Shown here in pieces: positions 25,301 to 36,430 of a stretch of DNA of 64,000 nt. The notes under the pieces are model-generated. The model was not told the DNA's origin. It saw nothing but the letters and a program-made list of their open reading frames with translations, and made no database searches. Origin of the DNA: Varroa destructor (lineage: Eukaryota; Arthropoda; Arachnida; Mesostigmata; Varroidae); assembly GCF_002443255.2 (NCBI RefSeq), contig NW_019211458.1:15433939-15497938 (forward strand). Direction: 5' to 3'. Every line of letters starts with the position of its first letter. The first letter of the stretch is position 1. Position numbers and translations under genes: made by a program.

Positions 25301-28300
25301 TTGCATTTCTCGTTCATTGTTCAGAGGTACACGTATAAGGTGTCAGTGTTAGTAAAAGATCTAAAGGTTCCCAGGAACAATCGTACCGCGCCACTGGGTG
25401 TTCTGAGACGCGATGGCTGGATGGTAAAGGACACTACAGTTAAAAGGCAAAACTCCGAAGTAGCTAGCTCAAGACAAGAGCCCCGTTGTACTCCAAGAGA
25501 CCTCACAGAAGTCGCCTCTGCTCCATGTTAGGACGGGCCAGTGTCATATCTGTAAGCATGGCCTAAACGATACCGCTTAAACCTCTATCGCAATTTCATG
25601 CGAACAACTACTAGATAACAATCATTTTATATCCAGGAAGTGTCGATGTCCTGCAATATATTTGTCCTCTCATCATCCGGCATCATCGAACGTGCAAAAA
25701 AGGGTTACATTTTCAATTACAGATATTACGCCTATATTTACAAGTTGTTCATCTATTTCAAGAACGAGCAAATAGTTTACGAGTTTTAACAATGCCATCT
25801 TTCGAAAAATTTATTTGAAATAAAGAAACCAATACGCTAAGTCAAATAAAACTGTTCTTAAAGCCAACTTAGAGCTATTCAAAAGGCCGGTGTTTTTGGA
25901 AAGGATTTGGTCGCCGTCCGATACACGTACCCTAATATAATAGACACAAATTCGGACCATATCACCAGCGATGCGTTTTCAAATCACTGCAATATTTCCA
26001 GTTCATCGCTAACATATATTTCATTTTTTACAGTTGACACGTTTGCATATGCAGCCACGCCTATGACGCCAACGACACGCTAAGCAATAGTCCCGCTATT
26101 TGCCAGGCCTATTTATGGTATACGTTTTTGAGTGTCACGCCGCTGTGTCACTTAACACACCTCAACCACGCGTTTTCAGCCGGCCTGCACGCCGCCACTG
26201 CGGGCGTTGCCTGCCACCGGCTGATTCTCCCTAGTACTGATATTAGTAATAGCGGCAACAGTATCAAAGATAGTCGCTGTTACTCACCTAGTTTTTGTTG
26301 GTGTTCGCATCCATTGGCCGGCCTCTGAGCCATCATTTCTTTCTCCCGAGCAGAATCTATTTCCTGAAATACACGGCCAGAAGCTTTCGCTTGTTACATC
26401 CTCTATCTGATCCAGCGTTCCTTCTATATGTCTAATTCTCTGTCTATGTATCTTCTCGTTCCATTCTTCGTTCTTTAAATCTTGCTGTGTTCATTCCTTC
26501 TTTGACGACACATTCGACCTGCGGACTGACGGACTGTTGAGCTCAAACGGACAGCGGCTCAACTCGGCGAGCAATGCTGACATCGACATCCGACTAACTG
26601 ATATGGCTACAAGTAATAAACTCAAGACGGTAAAGCAACGACCAAAGGAGGGTGTTGAGGAGGGCGGGTTAAGGGGACAAAGTACTCGGGCGGATCTCCT
26701 GATAATCGGAAAACGCTCGATAGAAAGTATAGGAAAAAGGACGAGAAATGTGCGATACCGTCTTTCTCTGAAGGTTTTCCCTCGTCCAGGTTTTTGATAG
26801 CTACGATTACTTTCCATAGACTAGGTGGAAGTTTCGTAGTGCATTCGGTCCCTTTGCTACTTCTGCTTATATGCACTACATCGATATACTTCTGGGGTGC
26901 TCTGAGCGTGCATAGATGAGTCAGTGGGCGTGTTTGTGTGCATGCGTACGTGTTTAAGCAAAACGACATCGCATACTGGGCATCGCGATCTCGCATCTTT
27001 GTGCCACGCATGGTATAACAGCCGCAGAGATAACTGTCGCTGGTACTCGGGAGATCGTTACGGTGCTGATCGAGTTGGCTGATTGGGCTATGATGTATTT
27101 ACTGTAGTAGTTATATAGGCCTAATAGTGAGCTGACGCGTCGTTGCGAGTGGCTGTTGTGTTCCAGCAATGGTACCGTACGGAAAATTACAGCTTCGAGG
27201 AAGGTTCGTTGGATAATGGTAGAACACAGAAAATTAGGGGAAGATAACGGCAGTTTGATAAGGGGAAAAATTTTAAAATTTTAAAAATTACTATTTTAAG
27301 GCGTACACCCGTATACACGTTTTTGGCCAACTTCTGCATAAAGAACGCACGCAATGAAGTTTTATTAGCTGAACTTTCGGCTGCTACAGGTATAGAAGTA
27401 CAAGGCTAACTAGAATAGGTTCGCTGTTGAAGCAAGGTAACGATGTACTACAAAATAAAGATAATAAAATGCATCTAAGATATTAAAGAAAAAAACTAGA
27501 TTGGTTATGTTATTTCTATAGGTCTATATAAATATCTTGTACTTTTTAACCTTCAATTTTATGTTGATATAGGTAACTTACCAAATAACAATTGAAGAAA
27601 AGTAAATGCAGCAACACAGAAACCAATGCGGTTACTCCCTCTATTTTTTATAAAAGGAAATTTATAAAACTAAATTTCAAGTAAGCGAGCTAAGCTTTGA
27701 CTGTTAATACTATACTCTTATAATAAATAGATAAGTTATTCTTAACTGGTATAGTGCGGTTCACGGAATCGCCGCGCTGGATTAACTGGAGTTCGAATAT
27801 ACATAGCGATGTTTCATTTTCTAGCAAGTATTGTTTTAGGCTCAAAGTTAGTACGGATACCTTAGTACGGATAGGCCAACACATCTCCATCATCGATTAG
27901 TAATTTTTTAGGTGCCAGTTCGAATCCGGGCGTGGACACACAATTAATTTCGTGATAGGCGCCAGCAATAAATTAATAAAATGCCTAACATATCAGCCCT
28001 TACGTCTATAAAAACAAAAGTGTTATCGTTTCTCACTTATAAATAGATGTTTTTTTAATTTATGAACCAAATAACATATTCGCCCTTCCGACCAACAGAG
28101 AAATGTATGGTGGTAACGTGCACATTCATAGCATTACTGACGTTCCAGAATAAAAATTGTTTCATGCATAAATATGGGATAACTGCGGTAGCCATACAGA
28201 TGTTAGGCAAGTCTTGTCTATATATGTAGTTTCTATATCTTGTCTAACGAAGAGTTTTCTATGACTTACGTAGCTATGTAAGTATATATATTTGGCTAGC

Positions 28301-31300
28301 AATTCAATACCGTAGCTTCTACTCGTATACTGTTCGTAATATGGTGATACTCGCATAATGAGAAAATGCATATAGCAAAAACAGACTGCATGCCGGAATG
28401 ATAATCGCATCACGCCACAAATCCTATCAGTGTTGCTACTATATCTGCAGAGGGATTGAGGTCCTACATCGCATCCGAGCACAATCCGAGGGATTACGAC
28501 ATGGTTCCGTTGCAGGACATGGTACAGAGGGAATGCCGTCGAGCTATAGCCGAGTGGAAATGTGTGTGAGAGATTATTTCAAGCACTTTTTTGAGAAGGT
28601 AAGCAGCCAGAGCACGAATCACGTAATCGCCATCATGTCCAACAACCCAGTTTTGGGGGGCAGGGTTCTTCTCGGTACCCCCTGCAGTATTCACTGCTAA
28701 GAATTTTGTTTCCTTACTGTACTCGTACCCTCTGGTACGGACACACGTTCGTACAATGCATTTCAAGCTGAATCTGCCAATGTACAGAGAGTTTGCTCAG
28801 CAGTAATCACCTGGTAATAGATTAGGTAATACATAGTAAATCTTATGATAGGCACCACTTCATGCGTATCTAAGATCGTTCTGTTTGACATAACCGGAGG
28901 ATAATTCTATCATCACCCTTAAAGACCAATCGACGACCCAGACGTAATGGTGTCGTAAGGTCATGTGATTTCGATCTTTCACATGCCATATTAGAGAGGA
29001 CCCGATACACATAAACGAACGTCTAAAACGAATCTGCATAGCTGGCGAGCATGTCTTCTTTGCCTTTATTATTATCCATACCTCGTTACGATTGTTAATA
29101 ACAATACGATAGGCGCATTAGCGATTTCACACGATTGATTTAGGCGACACTGGCTTTGCAGGCGATTGGCCCAGGGTCAGAAGGACAGAGTAATAGAGAG
29201 GGAGAGAGAGAGAGAGAGGGGGGGGGGGGGTGGTAACAGACGAAGATTCACACAAGCTTCCAAATTCACTGCTCGAAGTTCGTCCATAGGGTGAACGATG
29301 AACGGAAGACCATCTCGAAACAAGAAACGAGGCGACCTGTAAGCAGTCTATTGTCATTCCGGGCAACGATTCCGACGCGCAGAATTGACATGTTCACACC
29401 AACGCGGGTCGCCCTACCTCACGCAAGGGAGCACGAATAACTAAACGAGTTCTAGGATAGACTGTGCTGGTGGGGCAGGCACAAAACGACCCAGCACATA
29501 GTGCCCTTGGGCTTGTCGAGCAAGCAGGAACGTGTCTGTGTATGTAAGGATATGTCTATGACAAATGTAATGTTGATCTCCAACGAACGGGTTCCACTTA
29601 ATATCTCAACGTGTATCCCATCGTAGGTCCGATGTTGCAGAACGGCGCGACGAACGTGAGCGGAACATAGATAGCGCGTTTGGGCTATGCTCACCTGCGG
29701 CCACCCACGATCTAGCGGCCTCTTCTAAAAAACCGACGAAGATAGATCTAGGGCCAATTTGGTGACAAGTTTTTCGATTGCTGACGAGCACGAACATGGG
29801 CATTGTACCTGCCAGAAAAATAATTTTACGCCACCTTCAGCGTGATTCGTGTGACGATGACTTATAGCAAAATGAAGCGGCCACACACAAGAAAGCATGT
29901 TAAAGAGATTTTAACACCATTAGCCGCAGCTAAATGACCGGTGTGGAACAGTGTTGCAAATCCCGACACGATGCTATTAAATGCAAAATAAAGCCTACAT
30001 CAATCTGACACGTATTTCTATGTTTTGTGTAGTTCTGCTGTACCGTGAAAAATATAAGAAGTTCCACTCGTAATCGTAAAGCTATGGCCAAAAAAGCTTT
30101 TACGTGTATTTTAACAGGTTAATATAATAAAGTTTAACAGACTCAGACGGAGTATTAAATCTAGAATATCAGCATGATGTTACTAAACGAAAGAACGTGC
30201 ATTCATGAGTCGTGATGTTTCTACATTGAGGCGTCTTTGTTTTGAAACTGGGGCACTATTGTGCATTAATATCATACTAACAAGTATCAGAAGCTACCTA
30301 CTTAGAAGCGGTTAGGACGAACCCATCTGAACCCTATCTAGAGCCACTTCTCATAATATACCAGGTCCACAAAGTTAACAGCCAACCTTGTTTTTCCAAA
30401 TACGTACACGAAATATGCATCATCTGCTTTTTTGTTCCAGCCTACTTACTTGAATCGTAGCGTAGGCAACAGCTCTAGCCCTAATACCTAATCGGAAATC
30501 ACATATCTCATCCAGAAGTATCTACAGTCCCCGTCTGCTTGTCGCTATATTTATCCAGCTTTTTCATGCTTTCCAATTATATCAAGTACTCAACATTTGC
30601 CGTAGCCGTACAGGATGAACTAATCCGACATTGACAACCTGTGACAGCGTCTAAGAGACGTCCTACCCGGCGTGATCCAACGTCGGTGATGATCAATTAA
30701 CGTCTGAAAGGTGGATTGCGTCGAGTACGCACAGGATAGAATTGTCGGAAGAAAGCTTCGTCGCGTCCGGACACATATAATAAAAGTGTGTCGAGAAACG
30801 GGTTTAGTATGCGACCCGACAGTTCTCTGAAAAAGCAGAACGATCTATTTTGTTTGCCCGCAGGCACTGTAGAGAGGAAAGATGCCCAGAGCTAGAGAAA
30901 GGACAACTCAATCCTGTTCATCGTTAGGTGTTTGGTCAGCCAATAGCCCCCAGTCGGCTTAGGCTGAACTTTGTTCCAGCCAACCCATTGTGTGTTTGTG
31001 TCTAGGCCCACATCTGAATCAAGTTGTGACGTGCAGTCGGATCGCAAGGACGAGACCGAATTAACGTACCAGTCCATAACTGACCTTCGAATGTCGAGTA
31101 CAGAAGAGAATCCGTTTAATATAGAATGGTGACAATAAATAGGCTTATTCAGGCCATGCTGCTAGAAAGTCAACTATAGTTGATACGTTTATTGCTGCAT
31201 CATATCTGGGGGGTGGTTGGGGGTGAGGGGGGCTCGTGCAAAAGAATTTCCATTTAAACAACAAAATTATGATTTCCGTTTTCTCGTAATATAGATAGTG

Positions 31301-32324
31301 CCAATAACGGACTCCGTTATATGGCAGTATCACCAGTTCAGAGGAATCTATTAAAAAAAGGCGCATTAATGTAAGCCTGAAAGGATAAAAAGTGGAGGAC
31401 GCATATAGTTGTATTACAGTTTGGCACAATAAACAGCTCAAATCCGTCGACCTGCAGGCCATACTTTTTCTAAACGTATAAAAAAAATTAAAAACTATTT
31501 CCGTTTTTTCCTTGTCAGGCTTCCGTGTGGAGACCGTTTAATTACAGTTGAGTTGGGTGTCTTTTGGTGCATTTTTTTTGTATTTGACCAGTTTGTATCT
31601 ACTAGCGGTACACAGTTCGTGTAATCCTGAACAGTAAACTCAAACTACGTCAGGGCTGTCTTAATCTTACAGAATTTTCGGACGGCGGCCATTAAAATGA
31701 GACATCGATATTTCTCGTGCGCGTTTTCTTTCATTACAGCGAAAGCACCTACATAACGAAGGATAGATACTAATATACACCCTAGGAATTTTTTTTTTCG
31801 CAGATAAATTCAAGCTTTTGCGTCACTGAGTACCATAAGGTTTTGAAATTGTAAACCCATTTTGCTCAGTGAATTCTGCTGTTCTACAACGTCGCTAATC
31901 ATTGTCGTGTTTGGACCTTTTCAATCAAAAAGAAATTCATATCATTTGACTTTATAGCCAGGCACAATAGCTGATGCGTCTTTTTCTAGATAAGAGTGTA
32001 AAAGTGGATGTGCGGCCTATCTGTCTATCTAGATCCCCCCTTTCCCCATTTTCAATTTCGCTGCGGTCTGGTGCTCAAGATAATCGTTGCCCAATCTATG
32101 TAGCTCAGCCACGAGCAGTCTAACCTGCAGCAAGCATCTACAACTCTTTGGTTCCCAGGATGCACCTGCCATTTACTGCCCATCATCCAGAGCGTCTCCA
32201 TTGTCGCGCTCATCCGAGCGGACATGGCAACAACAGGCTAAAGCCGACAGGTATACGAAGATCAACGCACAACAAAAAGGCCCTTCTTCTCTTTCTCAGG
32301 TCCTTTTCTTCTGTTTCTTTCTGT

Positions 32325-32373
<49 letters not shown>

Positions 32374-35300
32374 GGAATCGACTTTTCCCCTAATCTCTTC
32401 ATGTTTATGACAATGGGCATGAAGACATGCGTACGTGAGCGTTGAAGCAGTGGTCGTCACTGTCGCCGCCACAGTCACATGCGGACGACAATGACAGGAA
32501 ACACGGCTCACACCACGGCCAAGTGCCAACCATCCTCAGAGATTATAGGGATGCTCATTTTTAAGCAGGCACACAACACGCCGCGCCCCGTCGGACCAAA
32601 CGTGAAGAAAAGGAAGCGATGGCGGTTGGGACGACTGCGATAACTCAACCGATAGGGACGATAGGGAGCCCAGAGAAGACAAAGGGGAGATGAAAGAGAT
32701 GCGGGAACGATCCCGAAGATGAACAACTCGAGACAACATCAACAACAAAAACTACAGCAACTAGTGCTTGTGGCGGCAGTAGCTGTGCCATCTTTGCGCT
32801 CAGGTTAATGCCTGAAGCAGTAATAAGGTACGAATATATAGGAAGACCTGGACAGAAGGAAACACAAAGAGAGTACAATAGGTGGATTTCGAAAAAAAGC
32901 GGGAAGGTCAAGGGAGAGATCTCTGCAACAACGACAAACTGTGCCAAGCAGGTAGACGACAAGCAAATAGCAACGGTCGAGACGGAGTGCTTGTGGGTGC
33001 CTGGTCGAACTGCAGCGGCAATTCAATGTCCGCGCACCACCACGGGCTAGTTGCTGAAAAGTTTCGTCGTTATGAAAACAACACTGGTACAGCGCATGTA
33101 GCTCATTCTGTCGAAAGACTGAAGAGGCCAGTCACCGGTCCTCGTTGTGGCAACAGCCTGCGGCCGAATAAACAAAGGATCATAGAAAAGATTCATTGGG
33201 AAGGGAAACATTTAACTGAAAATACCTAGTTTAGTCAAGTACACAAATGCAAGAACACATGATAGTTAGTGGGAAATTCGCTGTTTTCGTTATTTTCTGG
33301 TGACGAAGTTTATCTCTACACTTGTATTGCTTGAAGCGTTGTGTTTGCGCCGCGATAAAACCTGTGTGATCACGCAAATGTATAGTGATCTTTCCCTTGA
33401 GTAGTTTGTCAATATTTAGTAGTCATATCTATTCATGATTGTAAGCCTATGGGATATTATCTTTTTCAAGAGTTCCGCCACATCAAGTTAGTTTACTAGA
33501 AATAGATCTTTGGCATTTCATGCGTTCGAACCAGCATGGTTTTACATTGTCGCTGTCGCTACTATAATATGCCTAACGTACGGATAGGACGACAAACGGT
33601 AAGTTGTCCATTATTTGAACAGTTATCGAATTGAACTTAATCAGTTGTTCGTTCGCAACGCATCCCTTGCTAGTCAAGCATGTCTAGCTTTCGCAGAGTT
33701 CCATTTTCGTAGACATGACTTTTTACGAATAATGCTACTGACACGGTCACTGGGTCTATGAAGGCTGAACTCTAATCACTTACGCGATGATGCAATCGGT
33801 TACTCCGGTCGTGATCAAAATGCTTCCCGTCGATAGGAGAGCTCTGCCGCATCTTTTGTGTCTGCAGTTCTCGAAAACGCTGCATAGCGCTAAGGGAAGC
33901 TGTCCCGCTAGCCGTCAGTAACGACCCATGGGGCGAGCTACTGTTGTGCAGAAGTTCCTCTAAATTTTCGATGTACTCTGAAACGAAGACGCAGACGAAT
34001 AAGGCGTCTTACGAACCGATCAGCTCGTTTCTGGTCATGTCAAGTGAGCTAACTAAGACATGTTTCTATCGGTCGGCTAAATAGACTTCGTAGGTCGTTA
34101 GAAGATCACTTGCAACATTCACGAACGTATGTTTTAACCTAGCCAATCTAAAATTTAACCGATACTAATGACGAACTATATGTACCACGAACGCACCTGC
34201 ACCAACACGATGCTGACGTCTTCACGTTTTACCGTACGATTTCACTGGTTAATTTTGTGTAGAACTACTACTAAGGTAACCAAATTTAGCGATATTGGAG
34301 TTACAAGTAAAAAGACATTTGAAGCCCCTTCAATGTGAAATTTCATTGGACATAGTTCTAGATATATGATTCAAGCACGAATCGGACTATCAGTTACGTG
34401 GTCCTCAGAACGCTGTCTCTTAGATACCGGACGTAAAATTTGTTACGCTGTCTCCATCAGCCACACAATTGCGATTTTCTTCAAATCTCAGCTTTCCACC
34501 GTAAAGATCCGTATTATGCTTTGTTTTTGATTGGCGCTTTATCAAATATTTATAGGATTAAAATAACGTTGCGTACGATATGTGCTGCGTTACTTAGACA
34601 AAAGCATAATATTAATCAGAACTTTTGGATGTAAGTTGGCGCGGCACGGGATAGACCCTACGACACAGCAAGCAATACATGACGGAGTGAATTTCAGCAG
34701 AGTATTGCAAAGAGATAATATTATGAAAAAATGAGCAAGTTTTAGATACCGATTGCATTTCGGAGGATTTCTACTTTTGGCAGCCTCTGACTGGGGTTAG
34801 CTGAGGTTCTCCGTTTCAACAATTCGAAAGCCTCGTTCACTTTGCGAAGTCTACGCCTTTCGCGTAAGGTTGCCGCCTTCCGTCGATCCACGCTGACGGA
34901 GCGTCTTTTGCACACTTTGCACGCCCAAACGAGACACGTGCCGCCACGGCTCGAGCATTGCGAGCTTCGGACGCCTCCACTATCAAGCTCCTTACCTGAT
35001 GAAGACTCTGCAATAAACGAAATAAAGATTTCAGTTACAAATGGAAGCAAGTGGCTCGGGCTAAATGGACCAACGCGATCAAAACGGCCGACCGGCCCGC
35101 CAACATCGTATATGTGCTGTTTGATTGTACTAACTTTCGTTGAAACTCAAATGAAGAAATTATATTTACGTTTTTTTTTAGTTGTCGTTAAATTAAGTAT
35201 GGTTGGATAATCATGAACAGCTACTTTGTGTCACACGATTAATGAAATTGTAGTAATCATGATAAATCAACCTACCAAAGCATAGAATGGGCAAAGCGAA

Positions 35301-36430
35301 AAAAAAAAATAATTGAAAAAACTAGGTAAAGCAGATTTGCGTAACCGTAACGTAATTGCGGCACATGACCATTAAATGAATATCTGGATCAACATTACTA
35401 AACCATCTCATTCGGGGCACATTAAATTTAATGACAAATCATCATATTAAGGTTTTTAAAGCTATGATATCAACAATCATATAGGTTTCTTTGTAATTAA
35501 AAGCTTGAGTTTACATTAACTGCTCGTTCTTCTCATACTAGACAAACTGCCAACGAAATTCAGACAAGTTCTATAATAGGCAAGATAAACTATTGTCTTA
35601 TATCTTTAATTTTACTGGCGAAATTTCAAAATGATCCCTTATATAATCGTGAAGTTCACCCTTATCACTCTCCATGACTATTCCAAAATACAAGGAACGT
35701 CTAACCCTTATTTCGTCATAAACCATCCTTATACGTCGTTCATTTAGGCAATATACTGGACCCTTCTTTGATTCAGTGACGAAAATAATAAAACTCAGTA
35801 ATGCGCGACAGGATTTGTCAAGTCCCATAATGTCTGCTCTGCGTAATTAGGGAAATCAATTCGACGACCTTTAATAAATTTCGTTATTCAACAAAATATC
35901 TGTGACGTGTGTATAACACGACCCTATAATTAACAGTACCTCCTCTGAATCAAACCTTCTAACGGAAAGAACTTCCAACCCGTCAGTATTCTGTTGCGGG
36001 AATGATGAGCGCCGAGTCCGATATGCGAGTTACAATCGGAAACGCAGTATGAGTCGTCCAATATGGCGGCCAAAAATGATCTCGTAACTGATGTATGAGA
36101 GTAATACAATACTTTATTTCGCGTGTACGATCTGTTCACTTTGTCTATGAAAATTAAAGGGTAATTTAGAAAACTAAAGGACACGATTTCATAGGTTGAA
36201 CATTTATTTGGCGTTTGCCTACCGTGATCTGTGAGGTCGTCATCGAAGTCCTGACTTTTGGCAGACTCAGGGCTGTTCTGAGCCGCTTCGTTGTATTGCC
36301 CAGGGTAAGTGTTCCCGTCGCCTACACACATTCTGTTTCCACGGCCCTCACCGGGGGCTCCCACAGGCCCTAGATAACTTCCGCCACACCCGTAGTAATA
36401 ATCATAAGGGTCCACTCCATTGGCTAGCAT
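21962..36430 (-). CDS. nau: MyoD-family myogenic bHLH transcription factor (nautilus/MyoD orthologue), 5 exons
   Basis: Exons on the minus strand are 36430-36223, 35007-34750, 33977-33784, 26363-26288 and 22380-21962, giving 384 residues with every junction in phase. Residues 94-110 are the family Cys/His-rich motif ([12 protein letters not shown]), whose Trp contacts Pbx/Exd cofactors in MyoD. The basic region [13 protein letters not shown] carries the Ala114-Ala115-Thr116 stretch, including the Ala-Thr pair needed for myogenic DNA recognition. Helix 1, loop ([11 protein letters not shown]) and helix 2 run to Leu165. The [10 protein letters not shown] motif at 271-280 is the C-terminal helix III of MyoD. 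The protein should bind E-boxes (CANNTG) as a heterodimer with a Daughterless/E protein and drive muscle genes in the nucleus. The start is the ATG giving [10 protein letters not shown]; the frame is open a little further upstream but without another ATG. The fourth exon is the least certain. Confidence 0.88.
22885..30927 (+). CDS. Candidate nested gene on the strand opposite MyoD, at least 5 exons (hypothetical)
   Basis: Phase-compatible + strand exon candidates lie within the MyoD-family introns: 22885-22981 (0 to 1), 24471-24578 (1 to 1), 28451-28565 (1 to 2), 29627-29761 (2 to 2) and 30864-30927 (2 to stop). Each follows an AG acceptor, most with pyrimidine tracts, and donors are GTGAGA, GTGAGA, GTGAGA and GTGACA. 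The joined peptide of about 170 residues is polar, Cys-containing and highly charged (for example [16 protein letters not shown], then [15 protein letters not shown]). It has no recognised domain and no start codon was found. The exon choice was free and made by eye, so this may be an accidental chain. Confidence 0.22.
26288..26363 (-). CDS. nau: MyoD-family exon 4 (candidate)
   Basis: Exons 3 and 5 do not join in phase (0 to 1), so a linking exon is needed. This 76-base segment has acceptor gtgtatttcag and a strong donor CTAG|gtgagt. It is open in exactly the required phases, encoding [18 protein letters not shown] and a few more residues. The sequence is not conserved enough to recognise. 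A rival exon with the same phases lies at 29257-29341. Confidence 0.5.
27918..27939 (+). repeat. SINE fragment (box-B-like)
   Basis: Twenty-two bases starting GTTCGAATCCGGGCG match 51750-51771 (minus strand) at about 19 positions and resemble a tRNA T-arm/box B. No box A is recognisable upstream, so this is at best a degraded tail of the same family. Confidence 0.3.
29196..29230. repeat. (GA)n followed by poly-G tract
   Basis: A purine-only run of GA dinucleotides runs into about a dozen G. Such tracts can form triplex or G-rich structures. It sits beside the rival MyoD exon candidate. Confidence 0.8.
30980..31132 (+). CDS. Candidate alternative terminal exon in the nested-gene interval
   Basis: The acceptor is actttgttccag, phase 0, open for 50 codons to TGA at 31130-31132. 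The peptide is acidic and Ser/Thr-rich, ending [12 protein letters not shown]. It does not join the preceding candidate exon (29627-29761) in phase, so it would need another exon or a different partner. Confidence 0.15.
   Translation, partial: PTHCVFVSRPTSESSCDVQSDRKDETELTYQSITDLRMSSTEENPFNIEW
32329..32370. repeat. (AT)n microsatellite
   Basis: An uninterrupted AT dinucleotide run of about 42 bases within a MyoD-family intron. It is likely length-polymorphic. Confidence 0.95.
33784..33977 (-). CDS. nau: MyoD-family exon 3: end of helix 2
   Basis: The acceptor is cgtttcag and the donor is CGC|gtaagt, phase 1 in and 0 out. It opens with the exact continuation of helix 2 ([10 protein letters not shown], the first Glu being split across the junction). 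About 55 Ser/Arg/Gln-rich residues of the linker follow. No ATG lies at its beginning. Confidence 0.88.
34750..35007 (-). CDS. nau: MyoD-family exon 2: Cys/His motif, basic region, helix 1 and most of helix 2
   Basis: The acceptor is tttattgcag and the donor is ATCG|gtatct, phase 1 in and out. It contains [25 protein letters not shown] and [12 protein letters not shown], the diagnostic block of the myogenic factors. Helix 2 is interrupted by the intron after RNAI. Confidence 0.92.
36223..36430 (-). CDS. nau: MyoD-family exon 1
   Basis: The ATG has context AAGATGC and the donor is CACG|gtaggc, phase 1 out. It encodes 69 residues with a Tyr/Gly-rich start ([13 protein letters not shown]) and an acidic end (DFDDDLTDH), resembling the N-terminal acidic activation region of MyoD proteins. 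Confidence 0.75.

Noticed and set aside
25325..25531. 69-codon + strand frame after acceptor ttgttcag as part of the nested gene
   Set aside because: It is phase 0 only and stops before the nearby donor, so it cannot join the phase-1 candidate exons around it.
26345..26430. Minus-strand HIEG-containing peptide as the continuation of the MyoD helix 2
   Set aside because: The phase does not fit the donor at 34750, and the segment 33784-33977 continues the helix exactly with correct ends.
32808..33229. Two overlapping + strand ORFs (80 and 115 codons) in a MyoD-family intron
   Set aside because: There is no splice support, no recognised motif, and frames overlap in a moderately GC-rich stretch; both look incidental.
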